Positions 1 to 13,200 of a stretch of 64,000 bases of DNA are shown piece by piece; position 1 is the first letter of the stretch, and every line of letters starts with the position of its first letter. The notes under the pieces were generated by a model. That model was not told the origin of the DNA and did no database searches. It worked only from the letters and a program-made list of their open reading frames with translations. A program made the position numbers and the translations under genes. Source of the DNA: Pterobdella sp. o SKG-2022 (Eukaryota; Annelida; Clitellata; Hirudinida; Piscicolidae); assembly GCA_964035795.1 (NCBI GenBank), contig OZ038322.1, positions 11,672,038 through 11,736,037 on the forward strand, written 5' to 3'.

Positions 1-32
1 TAAAATTTTATGAAATGTTTCAAACTTGATAC

Positions 33-1464
33 CTTCAAATTTTTCGAGTTGTTTGAAGTCAAGTTTCTCAGGTACAATTCTAGGATACTGAATGATCTCA
101 TCTAGAGCAATTTGAGATAAACTGTTTATTGATGAACGCACTTTACTGTTTTCTATTGAATGAGAGTTTTTGTTCGAGTTAGTATTCTGTGAATGACCTT
201 TTTTTCTTGACACTGTGCATAGAAATAAAATTTTATAAATTTAAAACTAATTTTAAAATAAATTCAAAAAAATATTTCATAATAAAATAAACTTTGATAA
301 TTTTTAGTTTTTTGCCAATGATTACTAAGAGTTATTTCAAAAAACATGTTACTAAGCTAATTTCCTAAGAGTAAAACCTTTTGTTTTTTCCTTGTGTTTT
401 TTGTCAGAATATCCTGCACCTGAATCTTTGTCACTTTGATTGAATGCAAGTTCTGAAGAGTATGTGCCATCATCAAAAACATCTGCAGTAGCTTCCATTC
501 CAGATTCAAGAGAAAACCCAAATTTTGATGCAGGAGTATTGAAGTTTTGCGAAGAGGCATTTTTATCACTCACTTTAGTTAATGTTGCATTTTTTGAATC
601 AATAGGTATAGTGTTTTTATATTTTCCAGAAGTGGAGAGTAATCTAGATGTCAAAATATATGGTTTTGTCTCAACCTGCTTATGTTTATTTTTGTATGTT
701 TCTTCTTTTGCTAAAGGACTCTGAGGTAATGTTTCTGAAGAAATATTATTATAATTGTCTCTGAGTGCATCATCTACTGGTGTGATGGTGCGAGAAGAGA
801 GAGCTGTTGATGGCCGATCACTGTTAACACTTAACACAGAGCCATTCTCAGCAGCTGACAAATATTCTTCTCCAGGACTATAACTTGATTGAGCATCAAG
901 ATATATATCTCTACCAAAATCATTCTTTTTATCAGACTCATCATTAGGATTATTCATGCTTGAAACTGATAAAAAAGAAGTTTTATCAAAGTTCAAAGTT
1001 GTTGGCTGTAAATGAGATTTTTCTTCACATGAAGCTTCATAAAATCTTTGCAAAGATTCATTAGAATCATTTTTCTTCTTTAGTTTTTCTTCATTTTTCC
1101 AATAACTTTCAGAGTTTTTAATGAGTTGTTTATTTCCTTTATCAATGTCTTTTTGATCAACTTTTTTGATAAGTGGTTTTTCGTCTTTCAATTTTTGAAT
1201 GGAAACATTATCTGTTGAATCTTTGCCACTGACATCCAACTTGCTTATTTTCTTATTGTAAGAAGATTTTGGTGTAATCGATAGATCTTCCTCCGTTCCG
1301 CATTTTTTGTTTTTTCCTCCTCTAGATTTAGATTTATTTTTTGACCCGAAACTTTTGAAAAGTTTGTTCTTTGGATGTCCATTTTTTCCGTCGGTACTCA
1401 ACAGTTCACTTGAGCCTCTGTTGGATTTTGGCTCCGAAAACTGGTGACTTCCTTGTTGACCCAT
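33..1464 (-). CDS. Unrecognised basic, low-complexity protein, 5' part (partial, possibly N-myristoylated)
   Basis: The first coding exon runs from the ATG at 1464, which has an in-frame stop upstream, down to about 378. It encodes roughly 360 residues rich in Ser, Lys and Asn. The N-terminus reads MGQQGSH, which fits the Gly2/Ser6 pattern of N-myristoylation, and a Lys/Arg-rich tract follows (KLFKSFGSKNKSKSRGGKNK). That combination suggests membrane association, but this is inference. A likely second exon covers 212-33 after a good acceptor (TGCACAG). Its peptide includes ALDEIIQYPRIVPEKLDF, which looks like folded, conserved sequence, and a donor-like GTATCA follows at 32. Joining the exons in phase needs a weak donor (GTTTTA) at 377; a better-looking donor at 355 would give a stop codon. 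I do not recognise the family. The gene continues past the left edge of the window. Confidence 0.55.
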
Positions 1465-1724
1465 TAGAAAGTTTTCAAATTCAAAAATTTTTTTAGCTTA
1501 TATTACATATTGGAATTTTTTTAGGTAAACAAGAGGAGTGATTGGAGTTAAATTGAAATATAATTTTAATAAGTGATGTGCGAACAATGGTATTTAAACT
1601 AGTATTATTTTATACAGTTGACCTTTATAAATACTTCAAAAATTTCATTTAAACTAAGTTCGCAATTATTCATCAGTTTTTGATTAACAAGCTGCTAAAA
1701 GCCTAACTTGATTTCAACCTAAGA

Positions 1725-1913
1725 ATGAATGGAAAGGTGCCAGCGAAAAGAGCTATAAATATAATCTTAAAAAAATTAAAACCCAAACATGCTGGTTATA
1801 AAGGAATATCAATGGTCATATTACTAACTGCACTTACTGAAAATCTGCACAACTACGCTAAAAGCTTTGAAATACCGCTAGAGCTGTGCACCAAAGAGGA
1901 GTTTCAGAACTAG
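1725..1913 (+). CDS. Short ORF resembling part of a VHS domain
   Basis: This open frame of 62 codons has the helix pattern of VHS domains (TOM1/STAM/HRS/GGA adaptors of endosomal sorting): an AKRAINIILKKLKP helix, then a hydrophobic helix with ISMVILLTALTENLHNYA, then KEEFQN. In VHS proteins these positions read roughly 'A..ALKKRL' and 'LLETCVKNCG'. No other exon of such a gene is visible nearby, and the frame ends in a stop shortly after KEEFQN with no obvious splice donor. It could be one exon of a divergent gene, a decayed copy, or chance. The similarity is judged by eye only. Confidence 0.25.
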   Translation: MNGKVPAKRAINIILKKLKPKHAGYKGISMVILLTALTENLHNYAKSFEIPLELCTKEEFQN

Positions 1914-3134
1914 TCAGATTGCAGACGACAGAACTAAATAAAGTATGCTGGTTTAAAAAATCTCTAAACATTTGTATGCTTTTATACTACAATAGGTGTA
2001 TAAACCACTGAGATAGATAATTCGTATGCCTTTTACTTAATTTTGAACACGCTGAAACAATTTTGTTAAAACAGGAGGGAACTTATTTTATTTTTATTTT
2101 TCAAAAAGCTTTTATGATGACTATTTTTTACATACTTTAAAATTATATAATTATTCAAAATAGCTCAATCCTATAAACAGTGAGCTTTCCGCTATTTGAT
2201 TTCTTTGTAAAATTTTCATATTTTCAAAATTGCTATATTTCAAAAACATTTTCTACATTGCAAAATTTAAAAAAATAAATATTTTTTCAGCATAAACAAA
2301 TGATTTTCAAGCTAGTAATAATGAAAAAGAATAAGAAAATGATGAAACACATGACAATAAACCATTATGAACCTTTCAAAAACATCGTATCCGTCTGCCA
2401 TTGTTTCTAAAATTCACGTCAAAAACTAACGTTTCGTGTTAAGGCTGAACTCATCGAAAATTATATTAAAAAGCATATTTTTGATGCAAAAGTAAAACGT
2501 TAAGAACCATATTAAATAAATTAATAAAGCCTCCAATCAAGAGAAGCATCTTTATTGTAAATTGAAGCATCAAATGATCTTATGAACGAATACTAGAAAA
2601 TTATAACTACATAATCATCGTTACAGATCTTTGAGATAGTTTTCAATTAAATAACCACAAATACTGACGAAATCCTCTTTAATTATACAGGATTAAGTAG
2701 AAACCAAAGGATGTAAATGGGCTATTGCTCAAGTTAAATATGTATTTGACGTAACCAATGATACTGCCTGCTATTCAATGCATTGATATACTCAAACAAC
2801 AGTATAAATATATCCAAACATGAACGTGACAAGACGACGATATGAAAGAATTTAAAACGATTTCAACATACAATTTGCGAGCGATCTATTCGCAATATTG
2901 CTTTGCAGATGTAACATAAAATACTCATGGTAAAAATATTCACACAGTCACAAATAAATAAATAATTCCAATTATTCACACTGCCATTTTATCATATCAA
3001 TTCTTGAATCTTCTGTAAAACAGCCAGTTTAGGCTTCTTTACTTTTCTTCCTTTTTTTTCGTTCATGGTATTTTCACCATTGCTAATACAACATTTTGTT
3101 TGAATAATATTGTTATAATTTGTATTGGTGGGAA
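1914..3134. other. Intergenic, AT-rich
   Basis: This stretch lies between the ORF at 1725 and the end of the Schnurri-like gene. I see no open frame with splice sites and no repeat structure, and I could not find a canonical AATAAA for the minus-strand gene ending at 3135. Confidence 0.5.
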
Positions 3135-6100
3135 TTACACGATATTTACATTTGTATCATGAGTTTCCTCGTTTAAAATACAACCGCTGATAATCGATTG
3201 GATATTTCCAATAGTGATCTTTGATTTTTCTTCACTACACTCGCTTTCAGTTATGGTCGATTCTTCACCATCACAATCATTTTCACTCGATCCAGTATCA
3301 ATTTTCAGTTCTCCATCAAAGTTATTTTCAGTATCCTCATCATTAGTGGTAGTACTCTCATTAACAACACCGTTGTTCCCACGATCATCAATTGCATTAA
3401 TCTCTTTTACAAAACCATTGATAGCTTGAGAATGTTGTTGAAGATTGTGCAGATGTTGGTGGTTGAAGAGAGATTGCTTGTTCTCGAAACCTCCCTTGCA
3501 AACACTGCATTCGTGAACTTTCCTCTCAATATGCTCCTCTATATGATCCTGCCATTAATTTATTGCAAGTAACAGTGATAAAGCACTTGAAATACAAAAC
3601 ATATTTCGAATATTTTAGCTTTTTTTATGCAGCCTCATAATATTGGAATAAAAAAAATTAATTTTATTTATATTTTCATGTATTTTTTTTCATTTACTCG
3701 ATTGCAGAACTTGATGTATTGAATTTTTTAATCTGCTTATATACCCAAAGGCTGATGCGAAAAATAACAGCGAGAACAATGTGTCATTTTCATTTGAGTG
3801 TTGAAAACTTAAATCATGGCAGTTCATACATCCATATAAAACCTGCAACCATGTAGTTTCTTTATATTCATGATTAATGCCATTGAAAATCTATACGTTT
3901 ATATTGAAACCTTAATATATATTTCCCTACTTTAAGAGTTTTTATAAAAAAATATGATACTCTAAAATTAAAATGCAAAGACATAAAAGAAGAATTTAGA
4001 AGCACCGTGTTAATACATAAAAAATATAGTGTAAAAATTGAACAAATTAAACATTGAAATCAAACCATTAGAGCGTTGAGAGAGGCACAGATGAGGTGGC
4101 ACCAGCGACATTTGATCACGCTGTCAGGTTGGAGGGCTTGTTGTGTAAAAGATTCTTGCAATGAAACAACAACAAAGTTCGAGCCGGCTTTCATTGAAGC
4201 ATTACTGAGTGGCTTTTCCAATGTTGAGTTAAGTGATGCGTTATCATGGGTGGATGATGCTGAGGTAAATGAAGAGTAGTCTTTATGTTGAGATGGTATC
4301 AAAGGATTGTTTGTATGGTCTTGTTTAGAGCTACTTTGCAGCAGTGTCTGCAAGAGTTTTTGTTGCGTATTTGCGTGGAAACCAGAGTTCACATGTGAAT
4401 ACAAGACCCCTGTATCGGTTGTAAAAATTCCTTTCGAGCCAGTATCAGTAAATTCAATTGAAATGTTGTTAGCTGAATCTAGTGAAATTAAATTAGGAGC
4501 GGAAGAAGATGTTGAAATTTTAAAACCTTCAAGCTTATCATTCATTGTACAAGTTTTGAATGTTTGACGCAATGCTCCAATCAAACTCACACGTGCCTCT
4601 ACGTCGATTGGAAAACCATCTTTAACAGCAGGATGAGTTTTGAACAAAAAGCCATTGTTAATTTTCAATTTTTTTCTTGAAATAAACTTAGAATCGTCTA
4701 CACTACCATTTATTCTTTTAACTCCAGCATCTTTTGTAAGACTACTTAGATTATCATCATGTCCTACGATATCATCGAAATCAATACTGTGTTGGTGAGT
4801 AAGTCTACCTTTCCTATAAGTCTTATCATCAACGCTTTGGTCAAATGATTTTTTAAAAATTTTTTTGATTTTACTTTTTTTCCCGATATATCCATCTTTG
4901 TTCGTTTCTTTAGCATTGATTTTATGATTCGTTTGACTGGTCATATTAGAAGTGCTGCTATTTTTATCATTGTCGTCATTTAAGCTAATAAAGCCGTCTT
5001 GGCGGTCGGCTTCGTTTAGGTTTCTAATTAGTTTTTGTCCTGAAATTAAAATATCTCCTAATGTGTTTGTTTCTTTTGATCTTGCAAAAGTTTCTGTAGT
5101 TTGACTATTAATGACAACGTTACTGTATATATTTTGAGAATTTTCGTGCGCGTTTTGATTTTTCTCTTTGATTGTATTTTTAAAGCTATATTTGAAGCTA
5201 GAATATTCCCCTTTTGTATAGGGCTTATCATGTAAATTATCAATAACTCTAACATCCCTTTTATGATTTTTATCTTCATTAACGTCGTCAAGGGGACCTT
5301 GATTTTTCACTGCAATCATTTCATCGTAATTTTTTTTTGAAATTTTATGTTGATTGGAACGTTTATGTTTGGAAAGATGTCCTTTAATACGAAAAGCTTT
5401 ACGGCAAGGAATACATTTAAAAGGACGAGAATCAAAAAACGATGCATAGAAGTGATGTTTAGATTTGTTATGGCGATTGAATTGCCAACGGTTGTTGAAT
5501 GAGACCGAACATTTGACACACTTGTAAGGTTTGTCTAATGAATGAAGAAGTGTGTGGGTTCTCAACGAAGAAACTTTATTGAAGGCTTCATTACAAATTT
5601 GGCACTGATAAGATTCTTTGTGCATAAAATAATTATTAGTTGAAATGGTGGAAGCTAAAAGTGAAGGGACCGTATTGTAAGCCCCGTTGTTCGTTCCTGT
5701 GGCAACTCCATGATTGCTACTATTTAACGTTGATTGAGCAGTTAATGCTGCTGGTGAAGTAACGGGTGTTAAAATTGAAGAGAGCAAGTTATTAAAAGAA
5801 GTGGATTGTTGTTGTATGAGAGAAGATAGAACTGAAGAGCTTGAAAAAGAAGAAGGTAGCCTACTTGAAAAAGTTTTTGTCAATGAATTTGAAGTTTGAA
5901 TGGAGTCTATGAGAGCTTGCCTACAGAATCCTAGAAACAATATTTTATAATGTATGAGTTTTTTATTTTTAAAAAATTACACTTAAAAAGTAAAATACAT
6001 TATTCTATGACAGTTCACCTTGATCAGACTGAGTCAAAACGTGTAATGATTTGGACAGATCTAAAAGAGAAGCTGCAGCTTCTGTATCGTCTACAGTTAT

Positions 6101-9100
6101 AATTAAAAGTTAAAGTCAATTGAATGCTTGTATATTAATATTTAGCCTATAAAATGCTAAAGGTGAGTCTCAACAAGCTATAAATAAAGGACTGAAATTA
6201 GCTTTAAAAATATTAAATCTACCTGAAAGAGACATAGGAACAGAATAATTGCTACTTGAGTCAATCCCTTTAGGCAAGGCTTTAAGCTCAAAGGACCTAT
6301 TGTGAAATAGTTTTAACAAATTAATTTTGTTAAGAATATTTAAAAACCGATTCTTACGTTGAAATACAGTAATTTTTTTGAAGTTCAGATATTTCTTGTG
6401 TCTCATTGGTGTTTGTGTGCAAATATGTTACAAGATTTGAAATAGTATTTTTATTTGAATCATCTGAATTAAATGCCGCGTTTTTTGTAAGAGTTGATAA
6501 TGAATTTAATGAAGTTCCAACTGACGATCCATCATTCTTCAAGTTTAGACTGTCTATTATTTTCCTTTTCAAACTATTATCTTCAATAATGCCGCATTTA
6601 TGATTAGAAATATTATTAATGCTGTTAGTGATATTGCTTGTTGTGTTTCCATCAGAAAAACTTTCACAGGTTCTATTGAACTCAGACGAGTTTTTCACCT
6701 TTAATTTGTCATTTCGTTCGGTAACATTATTTTCAATTGAATTAATGCTTTGTTCGCTTCCTTCTACTGCGGCACATTCAATGAACTGTTTATTGGGACT
6801 GCCTGCGGAGCGCCAAAGAGGCTTTGTTTTGTTAAGCATTGATGATGTTTTGTTCAAGGCATCTATGTTGTCGTCGACAGTGGTACCAAATGTTGTTCCT
6901 CTGCCAAGTTCTGTTAATGTCTTCCTCCTTTTTTTTATAGGTATAGATAATTGGTATTTTCTTTCGGACTGAAGTTTTTTTTCCATCTCAAAAGTGTTAT
7001 CATTGAAGTTTTGCGTCTCTAACAAGTTTATTGGTTTAGAATTTAGTTTTTTGTTGTTGGCATCAGTAAGATTTTTTAATTGATCCAATGTACGGTTAGG
7101 GTTTTCATCATTTATGGAAAAAGTTGTAGGGGTTCTAAACAATTTCGTTGTTGGTAAGCTCGATTTTGTGTGATTAAAAACGGAAGTAGCATGAAGGTTT
7201 GGATTTTTGACAGTATTTAAAACGTTACCACTAAATACATTCATTAAATCGTGTTCTTGGCTCTTTATATTTTGGTTACAAGACTCTTCAACTCCTAAAT
7301 CACAAGTAGTTGAAAGAGTTTGTTTCAAAAAAGATCCGCTATCACCGCTACAAGTACTGAAGGAACTTTGTTGATACCTTAGTTTTTCTTGGGATACATT
7401 TCCAAAACCATTACTACACACATTTTTCATAGCCTTAAGTTTAGCATCAAAAATAATATTATTTTTATTTTTTGAAATGTTTACAAAAGAACTTTTTTCT
7501 GAAGTTTCATTCAAATCTAGTGATGAATTTCTACCGCCATTTCCGATTTTATTTTCATTTTCGTTGCTCAGAGATCTTTTCATCAAAATGTGTTTTTTTA
7601 ATTCTATTTTGCTATCGATCTCTTTAAAACAATTATCTGCGTAACTAATTTTAATAGCTGGTATTGATTGATTATTATTCTTAGATAGACCGCTTTGTTT
7701 TTTATTTTTAGATCCTTTCGGACGACCAGCTCTTTTAATGCTCGAAGTAGTGAGGGAAGTAGTGTCAGATTTAATGAAACTATTATTCTCATTACTATGA
7801 GAAATTTCACTAGAATTAAGAAGAATATTTTTTAACTCATTAGAAGAAGTACAAAAACTTTGGCTGATGAGAAACCCAACAGAAGAAGGATTATTGAAAG
7901 TTAAATTTGGCGTCAATGTAGATGGTGCTGCAGACATAGATGCCAGAGATTTATTGTAATTTTTTAATTCATGGCATTTATTTTTATCTGATTTTAAGAG
8001 TAATTTGTTAAGCGATGAAAGCAAAACATTTTTATCTTGATTATCATTTTGGTCTTTAGAAACAACCATTTGTCTATCAGATAATAAACTATCTCCTTGT
8101 TTTTTAAAAATATGATTTTGTGACGTTTGATGATAAATATTATTTGGCCCAAAACTATTATTATTATTCATTTGTCCTTCTCCTATTGCTTGAATACTGG
8201 AAAGCTTCAGATTTTCATTCATATCCCGAAAATCAAATTGATGTATAAGGGTTGGGTTTTGACTTTCACTTTGAGATTTAACAAGCACATGCTTTTGTAA
8301 CACATTGGGAACTTCATCAGCGTTGAAGAGGTTGAATAAATCACAGAAGGACTTGGACTTCAACAACAGGTTTTGTTGGTTCATATGTGTAGAAACATTT
8401 ATTGGAGAAGACTGCAGACTTCCATAGTCATTGATAGAAGGCGTAGAAGAGTTTGATGTGACATTTAAGGGTTGGATTAATTTTGAAGTGGTGTGTGTTG
8501 AAGAATGGGAAACTAATAAATTAGAATTGATTGAAATCAAATGGTTTGGATTACTAACCAAAAGATATAAATTAGGATGATTTTGAGAGTCGGAAACATT
8601 TTTATTTGTCTGTTGTGTTTGTGTAACAATGCTTTGTTTGAAATCATCTCCATCAGTAGAGTTTGAGGTATTGAAGAGAAATGAATTGTTAATAAGTTGC
8701 CTAGGGTCGCTAGGAATAGAAGTTTCTGATGACTGTGTAGGAGTTAAAGAAGAAGCTCTTAATACTGTGTCTATTTTAGGAGTAGGTTTGTTATCACTGT
8801 AGGCACGAACTACTTTTTTTGATCTCGGCTTGTCTATTTTTGGCATGTCAAGAATAATAGAATTATTTTTTGAAATTATTTCAGAAATTCTCTCTGATAT
8901 GTCTTTGCTATTAAACCCTATTTTCTTTTCTTTTTGTTCATTTTTTTCACTATTTTGTTTTAATTTATTGATTTTAGAAGCTTTTTGACTATCATTTAGA
9001 TAAAAATCCTTCTGTTTAGAGTTCAAATTATACAATGCAGCAAAATTTTCAGATGAAGAATTTAAGAGCATTTGTTCACTTTTAAGAGAACATGTTGAAT

Positions 9101-10088
9101 TTGAATGAGTTTCTGTCATTATTGGTGGTTGTAAAATAAAAGAATAAGGTGTGTTATTAGGGATTAATTTGAAAGCCACAGGCATATAAGGTGGAGCTAA
9201 AACTTGTGATTGTGTTTTAATATCCAAATTAGATTTTGAAACATTGTTTTGTGAGGTTAAAGGTGAAGAAAGTATTTTATCTAAAGAAGAATATGGGTTT
9301 GGCATATTTGAGGGGCTTTGGCTTTCTTGGAAACTTTGCTGCTTACTATTTTCATTTCTGTTAAAAGTGTTATTGCTACAAACAGTTGCATAATTTTCAT
9401 CATGTTCAACATCAATATGCTTGTTTGATTCTGTTTGTATTTGATGAGTTTTTGATTTATAATGTTTAGATAAATTACTTTTAGTTTTGAATTTCATGCT
9501 ACATTCAGAACAAGAATAAGGTCTTTCATTAGTATGAGTTCGCAAATGTTTTTGTAGAATAGAAGGTTTTGAGCAAAATTTCCCACAAAAATGACATTCA
9601 TATTTTAAATTTTGTTCAGCTTTATTATCTACCAGCTTGTTTTCATTTAGCTTTCCAAGGCTATTTGATAAAGTACTTGAAATAGAAGAGTTTAATGTAA
9701 ATGTGGAAGAATTGGGAGATAACTGAGATGATAATTGTTGAAGCAAATTTTGTGTAAGTTGTGGAGGACAAACTAAAGTATTTTTGTCAAAAGTTTCTTG
9801 TTCAACTGGGTTTGCATAATTCATGAAAAGTTCCTTAGGAAAGTTTGAAGATATAGGGTTTTTGGTGTCAATCGCCAAGCCTCTTTCTACATCATCAGGA
9901 AAATTTTTAAATTCAGTTGGAATTGATTGATTTTCTTCATTCGGATACTTTGAGCCTATTGTATTATTTTGTTTTTCCAAAGTTTTCTGATGATCTTCAT
10001 TGAGAAGTTGTGAAGATGCAGCTTCACATAGTTTGTCTAAAGAAAACTTTTTCTTGTTTATATTCAAAATAAGGATGATTTGCAACAT
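3135..10088 (-). CDS. Schnurri/HIVEP-like ZAS zinc-finger transcription factor
   Basis: Nuclear C2H2 factor of the Schnurri/HIVEP type; in flies these act with Smads in BMP/Dpp signalling. Exons in transcript order: 10088 (or 10036)-6358, 6296-6223, 6090-6019, 5930-4066, 3548-3135. All phases agree, giving 2,051 residues if translation starts at the ATG at 10088. The N-terminal finger pair (residues about 165-215) matches the HIVEP ZAS signature: [18 protein letters not shown] then [16 protein letters not shown]. An AT-hook-like [12 protein letters not shown] and a basic KKRRK lie further on. Exon 4 begins with a triplet of fingers, the last ending [17 protein letters not shown] final finger pair lies at the C-terminus and its first member is split by an intron. 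The tail is acidic and Ser-rich. Start uncertainty: an acceptor-like TTTTCTTTAG precedes 10036, so upstream exons may exist; otherwise the ATG at 10088, with an in-frame TGA just upstream, is the start. The ZAS assignment is strong; orthology is inferred. Confidence 0.85.
3549..4065 (-). other. Intron splitting a C2H2 finger of the Schnurri-like gene
   Basis: Phase-0 intron of 517 bp with donor GTTTGA at 4065 and acceptor GGCAG ending at 3549. Joining the exons gives [21 protein letters not shown], spacing C-x2-C-x12-H-x3-H. The two cysteines and the helix start come from one exon and the histidines from the next, so the join is confirmed by the finger geometry. Confidence 0.85.
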
Positions 10089-10226
10089 TTTATCCTCTCA
10101 ATCACCCTGCTCACTTCATAAGGATCATCATCTCAAAAATCATAATTAATTTTCTTCTCAACCGCATCGTCACTCATCTTTTTCCACACCATCACCATTC
10201 TCATTTACTTTATTTTTTAATCACAG

Positions 10227-13200
10227 GGAGGAAGTGTAATAAGGCTTTTCCACAAAGAGTTGGAAGCATATTTGGTAGCTGAAGGTCTGTTTGAAGATGC
10301 AGTTACTGAAGATGGTGAGGAAAATGATGAATCATTGATATTTTGAATAAGTTTTTGGATCGTTTTTGTGTATGATGATAAATATATCTAAAAAAATTTT
10401 TATTCATTAAATGTTAGATGTACTTTTAGCTTTAAGATTTTTATTTTTATGCGTGTATTTATGCGGACCTCTTTTGTTTCCTCCACACAACACTCCTCCT
10501 ACCCACCCTCCTACACCCACTATTTTTTCTACCTACAACTTTTGCACCCATTTTTCTTATTACAACAATTTTTCACATTGCCACCACCTAACCAATTTTC
10601 AAGGCTTTTTGGGCAAACTTAAGTCAAACAGTAACAGCTATATGACAGTTATAATCATTACGAATAAAAATCATTTTTTAGCATTATGCTTTCAGAATTT
10701 TCAGATTTATAAGCAAATTCAAAACATAACCAGTCCATCTGCGTATCAGAGAAGTGGACCAATTGATCCCAAAAACACTCTATCCTTCAACTTCCGGAAA
10801 CACTTACTGGCAAGTCGAAGCAGAAATATCTGTACTCAATGGTGAGTGAATGGTGATGTGAGTGAAGAAGGAGATGATGATGATGATGTTGGTGAAGAGG
10901 GAAGTGATGATGATGTGAGTGAAGAGGGTGGTGATGAGGATGTGGGCTATCAAGATATTTCATTTTATATTATTTGGATAACTTTGTATTTTCAATTTTT
11001 TATGAAAAATTTTTGATACATTTATCAAAAATTTTTCATAAAAAATTGAAAATACAAAGTTATCCAAATAATATAAAAAATGGTAAAAAATGCCTCTAAA
11101 AAATTCATTTGATAATGTATGGTTGTCTTACAGGAAGCTTCGTGTGTTAAGTTTATTTTCTCACAAAAAGATGATGATCTTTGTTTTCCAGTTCGGTTGA
11201 GCCATTCGGTATACAGTAAAGTTGTTTTTACTGATAAGAAGTGAAGCGATGATTTTTGCGTTCCATGTTTCTAATCTGGAAAGCTTTTTGGCGAGTTTTG
11301 ACTTGATAGATAGATTTTCAATCTGTTCTCTGTTGGAAATTTCTTTTGCTCTTCTGTAAAAGAACCTATCAAAATAACATGGATTTACATTGAAATAAGA
11401 TTGGTTATCTAGCTAATAATAGATAATGTGATGTTGATGATGGTGGTGATATTTTTAGTGGGTTAAGATTGATATGTTTCAAGTTATAATAATGATACGT
11501 TCAAAATGGGAGAAGTTATTGGAACCCCTTTTGTAACACATGTGCATCTTAACTGAAATGTAAAGGTTTTTAATATTTTAAAATACTCTGTGCGAATTTA
11601 CCATGGAAGTTTCATATTGCAAAAAACTTTGAATAAAATATTGATGAAAAATTAATTTAAATAAGAAAATTCTAGAAAAGATTCATTCTTATAAAATTAT
11701 ATTTGAAAAATAATTTTGGAAAAATTGTTAAATAAATAATGATTTAGAATGCAAAAATTATTCAGAATAAAGAAAAACTTTGGAAAATAAAACGACGCAA
11801 AACTAAACAATGCCCACAAAACGTGACACAATCGAAATGCGCGAGCCCATAGCATCTTTTGTTCACCCACAAAAGCACAATAAAAAAATGAACTTAACTA
11901 CCAGTAATAAAATCTAAAAATAACAAAATATGTTCATATCAAATATTAAACCTCTTACAATTAAAAGTCCTGCATCAAAATGGTAAACAGTAATCAACTT
12001 TTTCACATAAGTTTTTGTTAAGAACCTCAACGTCGCTTTGAAATGCAAAAAGCTTTTATTGATCTGGATTTGTGGTGTTGTGATCTTTTGGATTTTAACC
12101 ACCTGACTACCTTGTCATATAAGGGCTTCCTTATCAGCTAAATTACCCGGGTTCATTTCACAATCTTCAAAAGTTCCAATTTTTTATCGCTTTGTGTGTT
12201 TCTTCATATGGGGTGTTGCCGTCTTCTATCAACTGGTCGATGTAATTAGATCTGGGCTCTACTCTTTAGATGCATCCGTGCGCAAGTCTCCACAACACCA
12301 GGCTGCTCTCAAGTATGTTTTTGCTTTGAAATCAGTGTCTTGCGAAGCTACATCTTCATTAATTCAGACATATGAAGCAAATTTCCTTAGTTCTCACCTA
12401 GTGGGTTTCTGCATTCTTGACTTTTCTAACAAACATTTCAGCATTTTAGTAGGAGACCAATGAACTTTTTCAACTATTTATTTCTTAAAATATTAAAAAA
12501 AATAAATATGAAATTGGCAACTCAAATGATGAACAAACACATGTTGGTGGTGAAATGCTTGGAATACAGTATGAAACATAATAAAGGTGGTGCTATTCTG
12601 ATGAAGGCTGAAGCTTCGATTTTAAATGGAGTTTATTAAACAACTTGTTTCATCTAATGGGTCAGATAACCTTCACTAACAAAGCATTCATGCAAGCAAT
12701 TTCTATAAACATCAAAAATTGATTTTTTTTGTGATGAAGGAACAATTCGACACAGGCGATGTGATTCGCTGGGAGCAGCAAGTGAGATTCAGACACATGA
12801 GCACTAGGAAGTACTTGTGCATCACTTCTGCCCGCAAGGTCTGGAGTCCACACTTTGCTCACCATTTTTTCTCCATATTAAACATCACACACGTTGTAAA
12901 TCATGGGCATCTTGAAGAGATAACATGTAAAAACAACCAGGTGTCTCTTATTTCTGACGACAAGGATCCCAGAACTGTGTTCAGACTGCATCCAGTTATC
13001 AAGGTTGGTTTATATTTTTTAAGCATAGCTCAAAGTATTGTATAAGTTGATACATACATTTGTATAGCTATATATACTGAAGTTTATTAGCTTTGAGAAA
13101 AAATTGATAGCTATTTAATGTTTTTTGTTTTCAATTTAAATACTTCAATGAACGCAAACCGGTCCATTTAGTTTAATTAATTTTAATATTTACAAATATT

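Noticed and set aside
10411..10845. A 144-codon plus-strand open frame with a hydrophobic start
   Set aside because: The real coding signal here is the IP3R-like exon 10734-10841 in a different frame; the long frame shows only Pro/Thr-rich low-complexity sequence.
12270..12312. A mini-exon encoding DASVRKSPQHQ with good splice sites
   Set aside because: Initially it fitted the phase after 10314, but the exon at 10734-10841 gives a far better family match and joins directly to 12756, leaving no place for it.
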